Shown: positions 14,778-28,115 of the stretch, piece by piece | Layout: each line of letters starts with the position of its first letter | Numbering within the stretch: position 1 is the first letter of the stretch | Source: Seriola aureovittata | Taxonomy: Eukaryota; Chordata; Actinopteri; Carangiformes; Carangidae | NCBI RefSeq assembly: GCF_021018895.1 | Contig: NC_079376.1 | Location: 18,884,001-18,948,000 of the forward strand | Direction of reading: 5' to 3' | Length of the DNA stretch: 64,000 nucleotides | The notes under the pieces: generated by a model | Told to the model about the DNA's origin: nothing | Database searches by the model: none | Seen by the model: only the letters and a program-made list of their open reading frames with translations | Program-made: the position numbers and the translations under genes

Positions 14778-15288
14778 ACGTGTGTGCTTTTGATTTCCCA
14801 GCATTCTTTGTTGTCTGGCCTGATAAATGTGGCTTAGCCCAGAATCGTCTGTTTAATCTTGCCGCCATTTTGTTGTCTGGTGGTGTCTATGGCTCTTCTC
14901 TATCTCTCTCATGGCAGTCATAGCGGCAGGCTTAACTTCCCAGAATGGTTACCATAGCAACACCGGCAGAGGTTTATCAGTGGCTATGGCGACCGCTGAT
15001 GCACTGAGATGTGGTTTGCCATGGTTATGGGATGCAGGCGGAGATGGTGGGGAGTAGGGGGGTGAGAGGGGGATGGCAGGGAGGGAGGCCCGGTGATGGG
15101 AGCCACACCTTGACGAGGAGGATGGTGAACGGAGCGTGAGCCGAGATCCAAGTTGTAAATTTAAAACCCTTTTTCTCAATTTACCACAAATTCACCAGCG
15201 CACTGGTCTGTGTGTGCCTCAGCTGTGGAGGCATGAGCGGAGGTGACTTTTTGTCTTTCTCTAGCTGTGTGTCAGACAAGCTAATTTC

Positions 15289-15301
15289 TGTGTGTGTGTG
15301 T

Positions 15302-15348
<47 letters not shown>
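15289..15348. repeat. (TG)n microsatellite with one interruption
   Basis: TG repeats are broken once by TATG at about 15305. Confidence 0.97.
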
Positions 15349-15350
<2 letters not shown>

Positions 15351-15661
15351 ACAGCTTGACTGTGCACCAATCAGTGCTGTCTGGTCTTAAGAGACTCAAA
15401 TCTTGCCTCTCCACTGAGGTGAGAATTCTCAAATCAATTTCTTTACCATTTTCCCTCCATCTCAAATGGATTGGATTTTCTCTCTCTCTCTCTCCCTCCG
15501 CTGCAGCCAAATTGTAATTTAAAAAGCGTTTGGTGTAAATACTGCTATTGTTGGAGGCGTAATCAAACATTCATGAGGGAGAGGGATCTGGGGAGAAGCG
15601 GAGAATCTAGGTCACGGATGCGCTGGCAAGTGTCTGAGATGGCTGCTTCGCTGAGTACACC

Positions 15662-15930
15662 GCTCTCTCTCTCTCTCTCTGTCTAAACCTCTCTTTCACT
15701 CTGTAGTCTCCTCTTTGTCTTCTCAGCTATCTCTCCTCTTCCTCCACTCCCTCACCCTCTCTTTTTCGCATCTCATTCTCGTCATCTCCCCTTCTCCCTC
15801 ATCACCCCCCGCCCACCACCCTCCACTTCTCCTCTCATTTGTATTCCTCTGCTCCCTCTCTCCTCTCATCTTCTGCCCTCTCATCTCTCCATAGCGCTCT
15901 GCTTCTTCCACTCTCTCCTGTTCCTTATCT
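15662..15930. repeat. Pyrimidine-biased low-complexity tract
   Basis: It starts with (CT)10 and continues as CTCTCC, CCTCTTCC and similar motifs for 270 bases. The reverse-strand frame of Arg/Glu across it is a composition artefact. Confidence 0.8.
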
Positions 15931-16243
15931 TTTCCATTTCCGTGAGCATATTTTTGCCGTGCAACTGGTAGGATTTTGACCAGTTTTTGAAACGTTACCA
16001 CATCAATCTTCCAAAAACACATCTGCATCCACGTATAACCACAGCGGAACATCTGCAGACAGTACCTCATAGTAACGGCCCTCTTGACCGTCATCAGTCA
16101 AGGGGAAGGTCATGTTGTCAGTGCTTTTACAACCATCTCCGAGCCCGCTGTGGCGCTCTGAGCAACACATTAGCAGAGGCTGACCTTGTGAGTGTGTCCA
16201 CAGTGTCAGCGAGGACGAGACAGACGCCGCTGGAGAAGCATCA

Positions 16244-16245
<2 letters not shown>

Positions 16246-16295
<50 letters not shown>

Positions 16296-16298
16296 GAG
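16246..16298. repeat. (GA)n microsatellite
   Basis: AG repeats are broken once by GCGA. The mirror-symmetric purine run could form triplex DNA. Confidence 0.96.
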
Positions 16299-19200
16299 TG
16301 GTGGTCCAGAAGGAGGGAATCGGCTCTTTTTAACGGATAATTACTAGGAAATCTGGGAAAACAGGACGTTGCCATTGCAAAGTCTGATAGAGAATCAAAA
16401 GGGAAACCGTAAGTTCTAAGCTCTGTTCCAGAAGATTAAAAAAAATATTGAAATTTGTGATATTGTAACACAAATGACAAAAAGAATAAATCCAAGTAGA
16501 GGTTTCAGAGGTTTCTGGCACAACTTCAACTTCTTCCAAGGTGCATGGAGAAAGGAAAAAGTCTAATGATGATGATGAACATCATAATAAAAAAGTTCTT
16601 CTGTGTACTGCAAGTGTTGCAGGAGTTTTGACCTCTCATAACTTCACTCTCTTGAGTAATTCATTATATTTGTCTTGATATTTTCTTAAAAAGCTAATAT
16701 TTTAAGGGCCCTTAATGAACACAATTTCTCATAAACCTTACATCATTGCAGGTTTATGTTGTGTTCACCTCATATGGGAATGATGGAAGAAAGATTCCCA
16801 TGTTTGCGATATGCAAGTGTTCATGTCTTCAGACAACTGTAGACATATAGTTGTACAATTGGTCATGTGAGTGTTAATATAACACCATAGCTGTTAAATA
16901 TTGGTTTAAATATCTTATGTTTGGTTTTCTTCTATATTATTAAGCACATAGTGGAATTAAATTACAGCTTCCCTGACGTAGTTACGACTTGTTGAGGTGA
17001 ACGGTATTTACAATCCAGTAATTATAATAACTCCGATATGACATAAACATTATCAGATCACCTCAGCAGAATGAGACTGTGACTGTGTGTTGGTAATTAT
17101 AGCAGGAGGGAGAGGACTGAATGGTGTGCTGGCACATTTGTAACAGGAGCTTGATCACTGTTCAGCTTCAATCCTGAAAGTTTCAGATCATCATCTCTCT
17201 CAGAATATAGACCATAAACCCTTCTTTTCCAAAATGGAGTGAGACCATCAGACATTTTGTAAACTAAATTATCTAAACCACTTTATTTGGAGGTAAAAGC
17301 CCACAGAACCTGAAAGCCTGACTGCTCATTTCCATATCTCATGAATTAACCTGGTGAGCGGCACAGAATTGTCTTAACGTTTTCCTCTCAGTGCATGTTG
17401 ATTTTAATTCTGGTCTCACCATGTTCCATCTGATCAAGAACCTAAATCCCTGGATCTGTCCATCATCCGCCGCCGCCCTCCCCTCCCCTCCCTTCCACTC
17501 TCTCTCCTCTCTGCGGTATTAGAGGGTCTGAGTCCACCGGCCACTCCAAAACCCAACAGATCCACTGGCATTGAACCCTCTCCAGCTAATCCATTTGTAT
17601 ATTTTCAATTACATATCGTGGGCTGGGGAGCAAGTGGACAGTAAGCTCTCGCCCTCTGCCTGGAAAACACTGTCCCCTCATGACCTAAATATCAAGCTAA
17701 AGAAGAGGGAGAGAAGGTGGGGGAGGGATGTATGTGGGGGGTAAAACAAAAACACACACACACACACACACAAAAAAAAAAAATAGGTCACATATTTCTC
17801 CATTCCACGCCACAGAATTGGATTGCGCCGAGGAGAAATAATCACGGTCATGTTTGAATCTGACAGGCAGATTGCCGGACGGCCGTTGCTCTCGGTTGTC
17901 TAGGACGAGCCAACTGAAGGGATGACTCAGTTTTCTGTGGCGAGTGTTGGTGGAGTCACACACTCCATCTTGGCTTGAACTGACCCCAGACAGCAGAGCG
18001 CACATTCTTCCACTTGGACTTGTGGAGTTGTGTGTGTTGGTGCAAAAAAAACTGAGGTTGCACGTAAAAATAAATGGCACGTATAGAAAAAAAATCCATA
18101 ACATACATTACATGGTTGAGATGTCTGGGGCATTAAAATCAGCTGAGCCACATTAAACAATATGACCAGTAACTGCCACCTCAGTTTTTTTTTTATCTCA
18201 GTTATTTTGAAATCCCTCAACTCCATTATTATTTTCTCATTTTAATCGCACTCCTCCGCCTCCTCCTCTCCCTCCATCTTTCAGTCTGGTTTTCTGTCTG
18301 GCTTCCACTCCTCTGTCCCTTTTTCCTCTTCTTTTCTGTCTCTGTTCATTATTCACGGCTATTGGGGAAACCGCTTTTAGGCTCTAACCCCACCCCACCC
18401 CACCCCAACCCACCTCCATCCTCTTCACCCCTCGACAACCCCCCCCCCCCGCACCCCCATGTCTAGCTTCCCACAACCAGATGAAGAGTGGCCTTGACAG
18501 GCTCATCAATAACGCAAGGAGGCTTAAACACACCTCCAGATCCAGCCTGGAGCTTTTTATATTTAAGAATTAGGTGCTGATGTCTTTTTTCCTCTTCTTC
18601 CACACTATTTCAGTCTTATTATCTTTAAGGCTTAACTCCCCTTTTTCTCTTTCCTCCTCTTGGGTGCCAGAGCCACATCCAACACCACCTCCTTTTTCCT
18701 TCATCATCCCTTCCTCCTCCTCATCCCTCTGGAAACATAAGAAAAGATGTTCCAGGTGACCACCTTCCTCCTTTACTCCCTGCCTCCTCTTCCTCCCTGC
18801 TTCCTCCTACCATTGCTCCTTCCATCAACCAGTCCTGAAGGCTGGACTTTAATAAATGTCACATCACATCAAGCGGAGGAGCAAATGTGGCGCAGACAGA
18901 CGCAAAAGGAAAGGGAGAAAGAGAGAGCAGACAGTGTGTGTCCCCTGCCTCCCCCAACCTCGATATAAAGCAACATCAGAGGGGTAGAAAAGCAGAGGAG
19001 AGCAGGATGACAGTGCAATTAAGTTCCCTTCTTCTTTGGCTTTTCCCATGTTTACCTCATTCTGTTTGCAATATCACTGTGCAGCACCGATGACCTTTTA
19101 ACCTATGTGTCTAATTCAAAAGTGAGGACTGTTTGTGTGTAAAACACAAACAAACCCACGTTACTTTGTGTCTGCCTCATAGCCTCCTTTTGAAGGGGCG

Positions 19201-22200
19201 AGTGATGATGTAAATCTAGTGATTGAGGAGGAGGTGAGATGTTCAATGTCCCCACGACGTTGCAGAGTGAGAGATTTTTTTCCATGATTGTAAAAGGCTG
19301 ATGAATGGAGGCGTAAAAACAAGAGGGTGTTTATGTTGTTTATGTACATTAAGTTCACACATGAATGCTCCATATGCATCGGCGTGATAAGTGTGTTTTC
19401 ATGTTTGCATTCCTTTCAACACTGGAATGTATGTTTGACTGCTGGCATGTAAGTGCATGTCGCAGCGTTTACACAGAGCTGACTCAGTGCCAGAGTCAGC
19501 CCCTACTTCCTGTGTCTCGTCCAGCCAACCCAAAAACAGAGGCAAGTTTACCCCCACATGCATCGGTGCCTCTGTATCGAGTGCGCTCCACTGAGCAGGG
19601 GAAAGTTTTTCATGTTTGGCATTATTTCAAAGTGCTCCTTTAGAAATGACTCATGCATCAGTAATTGGTAGTCCTCTGAGTGCGGCTCCACGGCAGCAGC
19701 TAGTTTGACCGTCCGTGCCCCATATAATGTAGTGTCTGCCGACAGCGAATCACAGCTAGACGCACTCCAGGCTTTTAAAAAACAATGTGTCTGAATGAAG
19801 AGTTCCTGTTCACAGTGGGATAGTATTTTTCCGGCAATCGCAGTGATCAAATTCTGCTTTACACTCAACATGATAGCGGCAATTTTTTTTTTTTTTTTTT
19901 AAACTACCACTTTTTTATAAGGGCCACTTAGCATGTTGTGTCTCACTGCAGGATTTAAGGTGGATAAATCATTTATAAAGCTTCATAGATCAGTGATAAG
20001 TCTTTCATTTCAGGTTGGTTGAATTTCGGGTTGCCAGTCTGTGAAAAATCAAGTAACCTTTTATTGATAAAATGCTCACTTTATATAATATTAATTAATA
20101 AATTCTGCAGTTAGTAAAAGGGTCATGGATCTCTCGCTTTCATTCATGTTAATGGCTCTGAATAGGCCATTAAGATGAAGCTATATATCAAATTATACAA
20201 CCTGGCAACCCAACTGTTGTTGTTAATGACTCATTACTCATCTATTAAGCATTGAAAAATAATATATTACTATTTATAAATTAAATATAATTTATAAAGC
20301 TTTTACACAATAAGTCTTATTGACATATTTGGTATCAAATATCTTAACACAGCATCAGTAAGAATCCGTCTACCTGACTCCGACCCTACTGGATATCAAT
20401 AAGACAGAATGTGAGAGACAGAAGATCCTTGTTTACTCTCGATGAGATGTCCACAGGGAACAGGTGGGCCTGAGTTCTGCCTCTCAGGTGGTGTTAGGGG
20501 CGTGGGGTGGGGTGGGGGTGGCTGGTCAGGCGCTGGACGGCTGCTTCTAATTAGGCTGTCTCAGTGACAAGTGTATCCCCAGCCGTCCCGGGCCCCGCCA
20601 CGCAGTGCCGAGCTTAACTGAGCGAGTAATGGGAGTCCAGGGGGAGCAACGTGACCTCACGGCCCCTCCCCTCCGGCTACGTGGGCAATTAGATGAACAG
20701 TGGGTAATGACAGCGGCGCCTTTGTTTATCTGTGTGCGTGTAATAGATAGAGCACTCACATTCATACGAGTGTGTTTGTGTGTGTAGCCTAAGTGTGTGT
20801 ATATGATCAGCCTGATGGAGGCCAAGCCCTTGCCACCTGCGCAGGGAACACTTTTAGGGCAGCATGTGTCAACTGATGACATTAGCACTTCTAACAGACC
20901 ACTGGCACTCTATGGCAGGCACACATGCCCAGCCTTAGGTCTACTGTTGGAGTGTGTGAGCCAACTTTGTCAGCTAAATCGAATTTGTCACGCTCCATGG
21001 ATCTGCTATTAGAACAGGCTATTTCAATACAACCTGAATACCGCCCACTTTGACCATTATGGAAACACCAATGCTAAAGTTTATTGAAAATCAGTCACAT
21101 ATGCCCATGGGTGGAAGACTAGTGGAACATATACACATTCACACACGCACACACACACAGGCGCACACAAAGGCACCCCTCGCCAGCTAAGTAGCTAAGC
21201 AGGGTGCTTAGTAGAACCAACAGCAGGGGAAGGGAAAACAAACAATGGGGCCACCAGTAAATCACCTCCATCCGCAGCAGCTCACCAGGGATTGGATGGC
21301 ACTGGGAGGCCCTGTGAGAAACAGCAACCAGTGAGGAGGACTCGCAGGACCTGGGAGGTGACAGAGGGGCACCCACAGACCGGGCGATCAAGCTGAGTAC
21401 ACTTTAGTAGGTGGTTTATGCTGCTGGGAGATCAAGAGGCAGAAAGAGAGTATTCACAATACCCAAAAGCTCACCCTAGCTAATTTTCCAAGTAGGAAGG
21501 CAGGAAGGGTGGAGAAGAGAGAAAGACAGGGGCATGGTCACAGCTGCAACAAATATCATACCGATGTCCCTCCCTTTCACGCCCCTGACTCCCCTTCACG
21601 CTCCTACTGTCCCATCATCCTGAGTGGCAGGAAATGGGGCGTTTGCCCTTTGACCTGTCAGGAATGTTTTCCTCCTCTGTCCCAGCAGCAGCAGCTCTCT
21701 GCCCTTTGACGGTCAGGCCCGTCACAAACTGGACTACCCATCCATCCATCCACATACACGTCTATACACGCAGACGGATGTGCATAAAAATCTCGTTTTT
21801 ATTCACGCTGTTCTAAATCTACGAGATAATCACATGACTCACAGTCTGTGTGATTCCACAAAGTGTGAATTGAACACCAGAAAGATAATGCCTCTGATAT
21901 GGTGTGACAGGTAGCCTGGCGGGCTCAGATTGGAGCCTATCTGTCCCTGTGGCACGCTGCCAGCCACCAAGTGAGGTATTGCCCCATGGTCCTGGGTGAG
22001 CTGCCTTTGGTAATGACTGTGAATGGGCTCTATCTATGGGCCATTACTCTATGGACTCAGCTGAGGCAGCAGGGTAATGCTGACTAATGGGGATGAACTT
22101 GTCAACTGATGAATAGTATACCCCGCTGATGAGGCTCTGCAATGGCCACTGTCCCTGTTTCCTCATACTTATTTGTTCATTTCCAAAGCAATGACCATTA

Positions 22201-22689
22201 AATAGGAAAATTAGTTGGCGTAGAGCTCTCGTCCCATTGAACAAGTTGAAAGGGGATGTTTATTCCAGGCGAGAGTATAAACCAGACAGCAAATTAATTT
22301 GGAGATGTATTCACAGTGGTATTGTTTTTCCTGCAGTAAGTTCTTGGTTAATAATATGACCAGAGGGCAAAACTGCATATATCTCCAGATATATGAGTTG
22401 ATGATACGTTGGTTACAAATATTTGGAAGGCTTTAGATTGATATGTTAAAAAGGAATTCCCTCTTAATACCTTAAACATTAAAGTTGTGTTTATATATAT
22501 ATATACCAACACACACACATCTTTTTTGATTATAAAGCAGGTCTAGGTTAAATATTAATACTGTGAAATTATCAACGTGCTCAGTCTACAGAGAAATGCA
22601 CACAGCCTGTATTCAGAAACTGAGCCTTAAAATGAGCTGTCAGGGCTTCCTTAACTGTGTGATGTCACAGCTAAGCAGTCACTGCCCTC
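16299..22689. other. No gene recognised; low-complexity patches
   Basis: Pyrimidine-rich patches occur at 18250-18345 and 18575-18830, a C-rich patch at 18390-18460, T18 at 19883-19900, and AT-rich sequence at 20040-20350. A GC-richer patch is at 20480-20700. No exon signature was found. Confidence 0.6.
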
Positions 22690-23007
22690 AGCCATGCCCC
22701 AAGCCCCGCCCACCTAGACCCACCATCCAGCCTTGCAGGATTTGGTTTTTCCAAGTGTTTACCTGAAATGTTTTATCTTTATTGGATCATTCAGAAAACA
22801 GTCAGCCAATCAGAAGAGAGGCTCAGAGCCTCCTTTCTTCTGATTGGCTGACTGCCCCATTGTTGCTCAAGCTCCAGAGAGAAGCCTGAGAGAGAAGATG
22901 TAAAGCTACACTGAGATGGTTTTTGGCTCTTAAAACCACAGATATATCTTCCTATGGATCAACACTTCAAGTAAAACACTGGAGATATTAAAATATGGGA
23001 CCTTTAA
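22690..23007 (+). mobile_element. MITE copy A, ending in GGGACCTTTAA
   Basis: The right end is ATGGGACCTTTAA. The interior (GCTCCAGAGAGAAG, GAGAAGATGTAAA, TGAGATGGTTTTTGG) is shared in the opposite orientation with 29082-29330. The left boundary is uncertain. An 18-base perfect foldback (22799-22816 with 22837-22854) around a CCAAT motif is present here but not in the other copy. Confidence 0.7.
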
Positions 23008-24957
23008 CATATCAGGCATTTGTCAGTGTTATAAAAGTGACCCCCTGTTTACCCTCTAGCCTCCTTCACTGACCACTTCTGTCATGAGCCCCTCAGGCAC
23101 ATTTCAGGATGGCTCAGTTTCCTCTCATCACCTATTAGATCCAGATGAGACCCGAGCCTCCTCCTCCTTCTGACCGCAGCCCTGTCTGAACTGTTCACAA
23201 TTCAAAGCAGATGGCGGCCAACACAAGCCAAAGCCGCCCGCTGAAGTTGCAGCGGAGCTCGCTTGCCAGGACAAGACGGGGCCATGTTTGCTAACTCACA
23301 AATTCTCTTCCATTAAAGGGAGTGTGATTGAATGACGGTGGCTGTTAAGCTGAGCTGAAGCTCATACACTGGCATAATAGTTTGATTTAAAAACACTGAT
23401 CTTAAATGCTGTTTTCCTTTTTGCGCAACAAAAACTGTCAGTCATGATCGTATCTGCGGTGTGGCTGAGGCATGATCTCATAAAGCTCTGAGGGTAATAT
23501 GAAACAGAAGATTGAGGAGATCCCTCCCTTACACACACACATCATTACACACACATAAGCCTGAGATATCGGGCACATCATGTTGAGGCTGTGTGATACC
23601 GTCACACACTCATAAAATCCTAATATATATGTGTTTAGCGTTAGCTCTGAAGCTGCCCTGACGTCTATAAGCCTTAAATTCTGAACTGTATGTGACACAC
23701 CTCTGTCACAAACATCTGCACGTACAGACGATCTCATGCCAGAAATTCCAGAAATTAATTTATTTGTCACAGGGTGGAGAAGTCTCAGCATTAAGGGCCA
23801 TCAGGGAACAGTAAAACTATCTAGTGAGAATCATTCTAATAAAATTATTAAGTTTGGGTTAGCAGCTCCTTAAGGCTGAGTGAAGCAGGTTTTTATTACA
23901 ACTTTTATAGACTGAAAACCCTAAAGATGTCAAGTATAATTATTTCTCACATTGTATTGGTGTGGGTTAGTGTTCATTTTGGTGGCTAATTGTTTTGTTT
24001 TAGTCCTAGTCTTTTGATGAAAATGTATATTAGTTTTAGTCAAATTTTAGTAATTTGATTATTGCTTATTATTTAAGGACATTTTAATTTTTATTCCCAT
24101 TTTCATGGGGCATTTTAAATTCGTATGTCTTCTAAGCATTCTGACGCTGTAGAAAAAGCCAGATATTATAAATCAGGATTTGGTGGAGACCAAAAAAAAG
24201 ATCTTAGCGGAGAACAAATGTTTGACTCAAAACAAATGCTAGCCTAATGTTGCTCAGAATCTGCTGGATGTGTAAGTAACCGTTTAGTCAAACTGCCATC
24301 TGTGTTGTGTTTACAGCCTGTTTCTGCTTCCCCAAAGAGGCAAAATATTAGTTACTGGAGGTTTAAGAAAAAGCCAGGAGACGTTTCAGGCAGTTCACAG
24401 CCTATATTCATTTTGCACTCATTGCTACTACCAATACTGTAAATGCAAAAAAAAAAAGCAAACTGAAAGTAGAGATCACACCAGCCAGGATGCCCATCAA
24501 TATGGCATTACTAGCCTCGACACTGTTGTATGTATTGTTCTCACTTTGTGTGTCATCGTTGTAAAATATGGTCCTGGAGACACCTAATGTTGTGGGATTC
24601 TTTGTCTTAACGATAGAGTGGCAACTGCAACATATACTCATGAAACTTTACAGCTGTGCAGCTGACATCAAAATGAAGGCCAAGTTCAAAGATGGGTGTT
24701 GTCCAACCCAGCAACCCAACTCACTGGAGACCATCTTGGGATCACACCAGAGAGAGCACCCATCAACATGCTGACATACCGACCTGTGAGTACTCAGCAG
24801 TAGTTACTACAGGATTACTATTACATGAGTACTCAGGGCCACGCGCATCTTTGAAGTCAGCCTTCATTTTGCACAGTTGTGACGCTATTGCTGTGACAAA
24901 ATCTATCCATAAACACCTGCTACACTACTCAAAACCACCTCTGTGATAGTTCCTGCT
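23008..24957. other. No gene recognised; possible decayed repeats
   Basis: Segment 23960-24120 has TTTTAGTC-like motifs typical of a decayed fish repeat. Segment 24408-24641 on the minus strand has a hydrophobic-ended frame, treated under findings. Confidence 0.55.
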
Positions 24958-24971
24958 ACACACACACACAA

Positions 24972-25014
<43 letters not shown>
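24958..25014. repeat. (CA)n microsatellite, interrupted
   Basis: CA units are broken by AAACATA at 24971-24976 and then run pure to 25014. Confidence 0.97.
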
Positions 25015-25017
<3 letters not shown>

Positions 25018-26497
25018 AATGAAAACACAATACCAGTCCCAGCTGGTAATTACATCCTCATTGACCGCCTTTAATTGCTTTTTCTTGTTTAATTTCAGTG
25101 GTGTTAAATATCGATAAGTCTGTGAGTTTTTCCTTTTGGAGGACTGGTAATTTTTGCTCACATTACTGCCAGAGAAGTAATAAAGAACAAAGAACTGAAA
25201 TGAAAGATTCTGATTATCAGTGCAGGGTTGTCAACAAATATTTTCACAGTGAAATGAACAGTGCTGTGGTCAAACCTAATTTACATCAAAAGACAAATAT
25301 CAGCCCAAACCAAACCAAATGCAGACACTCCAGGCCTCTCCGCCTGTCATGGTGTCTATGGCCGCTCCTCTTCCCCTCATTGCTTGGAGGTCGATGTTGG
25401 TCTGGATGCTGACATGCTGGGGGTCTCTGTCCCTCTCTAATCTCTGTTTACGTTGCTGTCTGTCCCGTGCATTCAGCACCTAATCGGGTTCGCCCCGGTG
25501 CCAGCCCCCATATCGTAAAACAGAGCTTCCCCTCTGACCTTTAGTGACTGGATGACCTTTGACCTTGTCTTTCCATATGCATTCACACACATACACTATC
25601 AGGCCTCCGCCTAAAAAACGTGTTATGCATTCCAGGCTGCAGCTGCACTCGCGCTAAAGGGGGAAAGGAGATTGAGAACAGAAAGAACTGGGGTACGAGT
25701 GATTTGCTGCTTGTCTGGTTTTAACGGGGGCTCCTCATATTTGATATATGATGCTGTCATCTCTCTGTCTATCTGTCTGTCTCTTCTGTTTCTGTTGCTT
25801 TCCTCATACCCCAGTCTCCCAGCAGCTTCCAATTAAGATTAGACCCCAAAATGGAGGACAGCCAAAGGTTTTGCTGTGGTAGCAAGGTGACATGTAATGT
25901 GATAAACGACTGAGAATTAATAGGATGTAATAAATAAATAGTAATGAGGCCAATATAAAGATAGCATATCGCATGTTTCCATGCAGACCTACTGAGCTCA
26001 TCCTATTGGAAACTGCAGTTTTTCTCCATTTAACCAATCATTTACAAATCACTCGGGAACAATCATCTTCAGATAAGCCTCCTCCTATAAAATGGCTATG
26101 ACCTTTATATAACCCCAGGTTTGGGAGTGTCTGTGTGTATGTCTGTGTTTTATGCTATGTAGGATGTTTTCAACACATTCATGCTGATAAATTCAGGCTG
26201 TGTGGTCTGATGAGGCGCAAGTCACCGCAAAAATTGTTTTCTTTTGCTAAGCAGTGAGTAATTTCAGCTCTTTTTTTCCTTTTTTGTTTATTAAATGACT
26301 TCTACTGTCAAAACTTAAGCAATAAAGATTGTATTCTCATTTTGTTATGATTAATAGGCACCAAAATAATTAGAGTTAGAGTTTTGTTGCGACATAAGCA
26401 AATGTTTTCGAATCAAATTACTTCAACATTGCAATTTCTGTTTATTGTCTAAACTCATTTCAGATGTTGTAAATCTATAGAACTGCTACTTTCTAGC

Positions 26498-27022
26498 TTA
26501 AAGTGATAGTTTGGGTTATTTAATGTGGGATTGTGTGAGGTACTTACACACAGTCAGTCTATTACCTACAATAGATTCACATCAGCGCCCTCTTAGTTTG
26601 GAGAAGTAGACATGAGTAATGGTGCAGAAGCTGAGCGATGTGCTGTGGATGGGACCATCAGCCACTTGAAAAAAACGTCCACTAAAAAAAGCCAATATCA
26701 GTTTAAGTGTACGCTATATTTTGAATATTGTCATCAGTTTATCTTGCCGTCAAACAGCAGCCTTTCGAACTATATTCGGCCTACGGCTTACACTGTATTA
26801 CGCAAATCAGATGTTTGAGTCACAAAGCGCTAAGCATAGGGCATTTTTTAGTGGCTAAAACATGTTTTTTGTGGACGGCCCCGTCCAAAGGACATGGCTC
26901 AGCTTCTGTGCCTGTGCTCCTGGCTGCTTCTCCAAACTGAGAGGAATCTACTGCAGGTAATACACTGACTATGTATAAGTACCTCACACAACCCCACGTC
27001 AAATTACTCGGACTATCACTTT
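26498..27022. mobile_element. Foldback MITE with long terminal inverted repeats
   Basis: The left arm (about 26499-26580) and right arm (about 26940-27022) are inverted copies of each other for roughly 80 bases with scattered mismatches. Shared segments include AAGTGATAGT, GGTTGTGTGAGGTACTTA (one mismatch in the left arm), AGTCAGT.TATTACCT and GTAGAT. The inner parts also pair weakly (TTGGAGAAG on the left, CTTCTCCAA on the right). The arms are long relative to the 525-base total, as in foldback non-autonomous DNA elements. Short open frames inside are by-products. Confidence 0.85.
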
Positions 27023-27783
27023 CATTTCTTCACTCACACTCGATCCACCTTGAGGAAAAGTCCAGCTGCTGACTGTGTAAGTAGCTGCATCCGCAGTAAA
27101 TCAGGTGACACACGGATTGTGAACCCAAACTGTGTGAATGTGCAGTTCCAGTATCAGATCAATAGACTTCAGACTAATGCCTTTGAAATCGAATGTTGAT
27201 TCATGCACTGTTTTTACTCTCTTGAAGTGCCATTAATCTCAGTCCACTCTGATGCCACCAAACTTCAGCCACGAAATATGTTTTTCTTTTGCCCCCAGAC
27301 AGTTTGGCTTCTGTTCATGAACATATGCGGCAGCTGCATCCTCCATGCTATGAATTGGAAAATATTTTAATGAAACTGTGACAGCCACAGGTTCATCATA
27401 TGAGCAAATGATAACAGATGTTCAAGTTGAAAACTGAGAGACTACAGTGAAATATTTTTTTCTATATTCCAACATGTCTGCACAGTCCATAACTTAATTT
27501 TCATACCATAGAAATTCCTCTTTAATTTGCCCCTAATTTCAACACAAGTACCTACCACAGTATTATACACTATACAGTAAATACAGGAAAAAGGTAGAAT
27601 TACTGCCTCGTGGTTGTATGCCTGCAGCACTCTAGTTTCAGGTTACATCCCTGTTCATCCAGAATCATATTAAATATGAACCATTTGTGTGAACATTTGT
27701 CATAATTGCTGAGTGGAGTCTTCAATAATGGCTAAAAAGTGTTTTGTGAGGTCACAAAAATGTGAAGTGATTCCCTTTAACAG

Positions 27784-28115
27784 TTCTCAAGATATCGCGT
27801 TCACAAGGCCAAAACTGTGTTTTGTGAAGTCACCGTGACCTTGACCTTTGATGTTTGACTACCAACTTCTAATCAGTTCATCCTTGTGTCCAGGTAAATG
27901 TTTATACAAAATTTGAAGAAACTCCCTCAAGGTGTTACGGGGATATCGCATTCACAAGGCCATAACCAAGTTTCGTGAGGTCAACACTACTTTGACCTTT
28001 CACCACTAAAATCTAATGAGTTCATCCTTGAGTCCAAATGAATGTTTGTGCCAAATTTGAAGAAGATCCGTCAAGGCGTTACTGAGATATTGTGTTCACA
28101 ATAATGGGACGGATG
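27784..28115 (+). repeat. Tandem repeat of ~148-base units (two full, one partial)
   Basis: Units start near 27784, 27934 and 28078. Each begins GATATCGCGTTCACAAGGCC-like, passes through TTTGACCTT, ATCTAATCAGTTCATCCTTG-like and TCCAAATGAATGTTTGTG-like segments, and ends CAAATTTGAAGAA..TC..TCAAGGCGTTAC. Part of an earlier unit (TTTTGTGAGGTCAC) is visible near 27742. Many teleost genomes carry arrays like this; the class is unsettled. Confidence 0.75.

Noticed and set aside
15723..16094. Minus-strand Arg/Glu-rich frame
   Set aside because: It is read from the complement of a CT-rich tract and reflects base composition, not a charged protein.
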